Origin: Daejeonia sp002484105
Lineage (GTDB): Bacteria > Bacteroidota > Bacteroidia > Flavobacteriales > Weeksellaceae
DNA: 64,000 bases
Direction: 5' to 3'
NCBI RefSeq assembly: GCF_051175565.1
Contig: NZ_CP195105.1
Span: forward strand, 310,001 to 374,000
The position numbers and the translations under genes are program-made. The notes beneath the pieces are model-generated. The model was not told the DNA's origin, searched no databases, and saw only the letters and a program-made list of their open reading frames with translations. Below, in pieces: positions 61,382 to 64,000 of the stretch (position 1 is the first letter of the stretch; every line of letters begins with the position of its first letter).

Positions 61382-62881
61382 TTAAACGATATACTTTTCC
61401 AGAAGGGTGGCTATTTTCCGGTCGTTGGCCAGCCGGGGGATTTTGTTTTGTCCGCCGAGTTTTCCCTGTGATTTTGCATATTCATTAAAAGCGTTCTTCT
61501 TAAGCCGGGTGATCACCAGAGGGCGAAGGATGTTACCGGAAATCAGATCGTCATAATAGGTATTCCTTTTCCGCAGTTCCTGATCGAGATCGTGGCTGAA
61601 GAGGGTCAGATTTTCGGGTTCCCTTTCAAATTCAACCAGCCATTCGTGACAGGGAAGACCTTGCGCAGGATTCACCTGCGGCGCAAGATGAAATTCGGTA
61701 ATCGTACAAGGATGTTTCTTTACGGTGGCTTTCATGGCTTCTTCTACTTCATAACCGATCACATGTTCGCCAAATGCCGAAGTGAAATGTTTCGTCCTCC
61801 CCGAAACCACAATACGGTAAGGATTTTTGGATATAAAACGCACTACGTCTCCGATCGCATAGGCCCACAGTCCGGAGTTGGTCGATATCACGAGAGCATA
61901 GTCTAGGCCTGTTTCCACCTCTTTTAAGGTTAATCTTCGGGCATCAGGTTTTCCGGATTCTTCGAGTGGGATAAATTCGTAGAATATTCCATGATTGGTC
62001 TGCAGGAGCAGCCCATCTTGTGTGTAATCGTCCTGATAAGCAAAAAAACCTTCCGACGCAGGAAAAGTCTGGATGACATCCACGTGGCCGCCAAGCAGAT
62101 CTTCCATTTTTTCACGGTAGGGTTCATAGTTGACACCGCCGGTTACAATAATCTGGAGATTTGGGAATAGCTGCAGGATTTTTTTGTGGTTTCTTTCGGT
62201 CAGTTTTTCAAAATACATCACGAGCCAGGGCGGTATGCCGGAGATCAGTGTCATATTTTCTTTCTCGGTTTCTTCGGCAATTTTTTCAACCTTGGTTTCC
62301 CAGTCATCAATAATATTGGTTTCGTATTTTGGAAGTCTGTTTTTCTGGAGATAGGCAGGGATATGATGGGCTACAATGCCTGAAAGCCGTCCAGTTTTGA
62401 TCCCGTTTTTCTCTTCAAGTTCCGGGCTGCCCTGCAGGAAAATCATTTTTCCGGTTACAAAATCTGCATTGCCTTTCTGTGCAATATAATGAAGAAGTGC
62501 TGCACGTGCGCCTTCTACCTGATCATCCATGCCTTCTTGGGTAAGCGGGATGTATTTGGTGCCGGAGGTCGTACCGGATGTTTTGGCAAAATATTCGGGA
62601 ACACCCGGCCAGAGGATATTCCGGTCACCGTGTTTGATTTTTTCAACCAAAGGTTTCAGATCTTCGTAGTCGCATACCGGCACATTTTTCTGAAAGGCTG
62701 CAACGGAATCTATTTCCTCAAAATGATGAATACGTCCGAACAATGTCTTTTCGGCGGTGCGGACAAGTGAAAGTAGCAGGGCTTCCTGATCTGCAACAGC
62801 ACTGTGGCCGGATTTTGAGGATTTCCGGACAAAATTATGCGCCCATAGGAGGGCAGCCTTACGTTTTATAAAATCAAACAT
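61382..62881 (-). CDS. GH3 auxin-responsive promoter family protein
   Basis: 499 residues of the acyl-adenylate/firefly-luciferase superfamily. FAKTSGTTSGTKYIPLT near residue 100 is the ATP/AMP motif, and IVVTGGVNYEPY and YAIGDVVRFI follow in GH3 order. The name comes from plant enzymes that join amino acids to jasmonate or auxin; in Bacteroidota the substrate is unknown. It has the same -7 plus TCCC-ATG start arrangement as dnaB. Confidence 0.93.
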   Translation of the reverse strand: MFDFIKRKAALLWAHNFVRKSSKSGHSAVADQEALLLSLVRTAEKTLFGRIHHFEEIDSVAAFQKNVPVCDYEDLKPLVEKIKHGDRNILWPGVPEYFAKTSGTTSGTKYIPLTQEGMDDQVEGARAALLHYIAQKGNADFVTGKMIFLQGSPELEEKNGIKTGRLSGIVAHHIPAYLQKNRLPKYETNIIDDWETKVEKIAEETEKENMTLISGIPPWLVMYFEKLTERNHKKILQLFPNLQIIVTGGVNYEPYREKMEDLLGGHVDVIQTFPASEGFFAYQDDYTQDGLLLQTNHGIFYEFIPLEESGKPDARRLTLKEVETGLDYALVISTNSGLWAYAIGDVVRFISKNPYRIVVSGRTKHFTSAFGEHVIGYEVEEAMKATVKKHPCTITEFHLAPQVNPAQGLPCHEWLVEFEREPENLTLFSHDLDQELRKRNTYYDDLISGNILRPLVITRLKKNAFNEYAKSQGKLGGQNKIPRLANDRKIATLLEKYIV

Positions 62882-62885
62882 GGGA

Positions 62886-62893
62886 CAAAATTA
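62886..62893 (-). promoter_or_regulatory. -7 box directly before the GH3 gene
   Basis: TAATTTTG, four bases (TCCC) before the start codon; same arrangement as dnaB. Confidence 0.5.
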
Positions 62894-62896
62894 AAC

Positions 62897-62925
62897 AAAA
62901 GCCCGCATTCTGGATGTGGGCTTTT
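62897..62925 (-). terminator. Terminator after the small repeat protein
   Basis: AAAAGCCC (62897-62904) / GGGCTTTT (62918-62925), extended by CAT/ATG, on the minus strand followed by a T-containing tail. It lies 25 bp after the stop of the 62950 gene and 4 bp from the GH3 -7 box. Confidence 0.8.
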
Positions 62926-62949
62926 AAGAAAAATGAAAGCGATGAAAAA

Positions 62950-63219
62950 TTATTTATTGGCTTTATAGCGCTTGTCCGGCGTTCCGTCTTTTTTCAGATG
63001 TTTGCTGGTCTTGTATCTTTTGTCTGGTGTGCCGTCTTTTTTCAGTTTAACAGTAGTGGATGTTGCTGCAGCGGTTGTTTTGGAAGTCTTTTTCGCAGTT
63101 TTGGCAGCGGCTGGTATTTGGGCCTCTTTTGCTTCAACTTTTTTAACGGGAGTGGCCTGTTGGGCAGTAGCAAGACCTAATCCTGAAATCAGGGACAGGG
63201 CAGCGAGTAGTTTTTTCAT
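62950..63219 (-). CDS. Small secreted Lys/Ala-rich protein with C-terminal tandem repeat
   Basis: 89 residues. A signal peptide (about 1-19, cleavage near ATAQ) precedes a Lys/Ala/Thr-rich low-complexity stretch, followed by two copies of LKKDGTPDKRYK with a short spacer. Strongly basic. I do not know its function. The repeats could bind an anionic surface polymer or nucleic acid, but nothing in the sequence proves this. Confidence 0.7.
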   Translation of the reverse strand: MKKLLAALSLISGLGLATAQQATPVKKVEAKEAQIPAAAKTAKKTSKTTAAATSTTVKLKKDGTPDKRYKTSKHLKKDGTPDKRYKANK

Positions 63220-63344
63220 AATATAAAATTTTGTTCTGGTTCTGATGATTCAAATTTCATACTTTATCCATTCATTTTTAATAAATTAACCAAAGTTTAA
63301 TGCAACTTAAATTAAAATTAAAGAGATGATCCGGCGGTTAAGCA

Positions 63345-63956
63345 TCAAAACTTGTAGCGGTATCCGAAAAAAACACCGGCAAGCCACGCGTGACTGTAAA
63401 ATTTTCTGATTTCCCGGTTTTCATTGTAGACGCCCGAACGGTAATACTGTGCCCGGAGGCCGAAAACAAACTGCTGATGGTCTTCCCGGTCTATGGAGTA
63501 CACTCCTTTCAAACCTGCAGAGATGCCACCTTTACCTTCAGAATATTTTTCTTTCCCGGGGGTGATGTTGCTGTTCAGCCGGAGGATTGCAAAACCAGCA
63601 GATTCTTCAATATAAAAATAATTTCCCGGCTGATCCCGGTGTACGATGCTGAGCGCTGTTTCCGAAAGCCTGGACGAGCCAAGATTGCCATAATAGTTCT
63701 GTCTCCCGAATTTAACATCAGAAAAAAGAAGATTGTAATCCATGCTGATGCCCCAGTTGATGGGTGTCATGAGCTGTCCGCCAAATCCAAAGCCATAGAA
63801 AGTTCCGAAATTCTTTGCCAGGCTGTTGTTTCCCAAAGCCTGAACCACAGAAACACGTGTCTCGGCGCTTGCAGAGATGTCCATGCGCTTTTTGTTTTTC
63901 TGTGCGGGGGCAGAGAAAGAAACCGTTACCATGAGGAAAATGTAAAATATTTTCAT
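63345..63956 (-). CDS. Predicted outer-membrane beta-barrel-like protein
   Basis: 203 residues with a signal peptide (1-18, APAQ). The mature part alternates hydrophobic and polar residues (FYGFGFGGQLMTPINWGISMDYNLLF, broken here by turns) and ends in the aromatic GYRYKF, as in small outer-membrane barrels of the porin-like type. No named family was recognised. The upstream 44 bases to the window end hold no clear promoter. Confidence 0.6.
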   Translation of the reverse strand: MKIFYIFLMVTVSFSAPAQKNKKRMDISASAETRVSVVQALGNNSLAKNFGTFYGFGFGGQLMTPINWGISMDYNLLFSDVKFGRQNYYGNLGSSRLSETALSIVHRDQPGNYFYIEESAGFAILRLNSNITPGKEKYSEGKGGISAGLKGVYSIDREDHQQFVFGLRAQYYRSGVYNENREIRKFYSHAWLAGVFFGYRYKF

Positions 63957-64000
63957 GGTTTAAGCTGTATGTTGTTGAATGTAAGATAAGAAATGCCGGC

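Noticed and set aside
61382..62881. Plant-hormone metabolism for the GH3 protein
   Set aside because: The family is widespread in Bacteroidota without hormone context; only the fold and adenylation motifs are supported.

Overview
The window comes from a Bacteroidota chromosome, most likely family Weeksellaceae (Chryseobacterium or Elizabethkingia relatives). Four things point there: an XrtF exosortase gene with its usual partner, two large TonB-dependent receptors, a GH3-family gene, and promoters with the -7 box TAnnTTTG typical of this phylum, combined with moderately AT-rich DNA and A-rich start regions. No tRNA, rRNA or CRISPR was seen.

Layout. 1-2100: the end of a small membrane-protein/thioredoxin operon, split by an IS4-family element with a 10-bp target duplication. 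2524-6480: an NlpC/P60 lipoprotein, a cysteine-rich secreted protein and a TonB-dependent receptor carrying two heavy-metal-binding (HMA) domains. 6481-9178: palindromic repeats and an IS1634-type element sitting between two ~0.5-kb copies of the 3' end of infB. 9179-13815: infB, nusA and rimP (minus strand; order of transcription rimP-nusA-infB) behind a clear promoter and a leader hairpin. 14186-14841: seven tandem 98-bp palindromic repeats.

15105-44661 is a surface-polysaccharide locus. It starts with ugd, an unknown membrane protein and an ABC exporter (Wzm/Wzt type). About 15 glycosyltransferases, an FkbM methyltransferase, a WbsX-like protein, two left-handed beta-helix acetyltransferases and one acyltransferase-3 follow. 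The sugar genes ugd, wbpP/tviC and tviB predict uronic acids. No Wzx or Wzy is present, so export is expected through the ABC transporter. Several genes are mosaics with AT-rich 3' parts.

Inside this locus two small nuclease-like genes (GxxExxY, 33292-33675; DUF559, 35391-35783) each lie between direct copies of a palindromic repeat, one cassette on each side of tviB. This is the most unusual structure in the window.

44894-63956 is mostly conserved core: DUF6702, an amgK / RapZ-C-domain / murU / LOG operon for amino-sugar recycling, xrtF and its partner, a cation-diffusion transporter, asd, a TonB-dependent receptor, nadB-nadC, rnhA, dnaB, an MFS transporter, a Gdx-type SMR exporter, a GH3 protein, a short secreted repeat protein and a small predicted outer-membrane barrel.

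All calls come from reading the sequence. Family names rest on recognised motifs, not on database searches.
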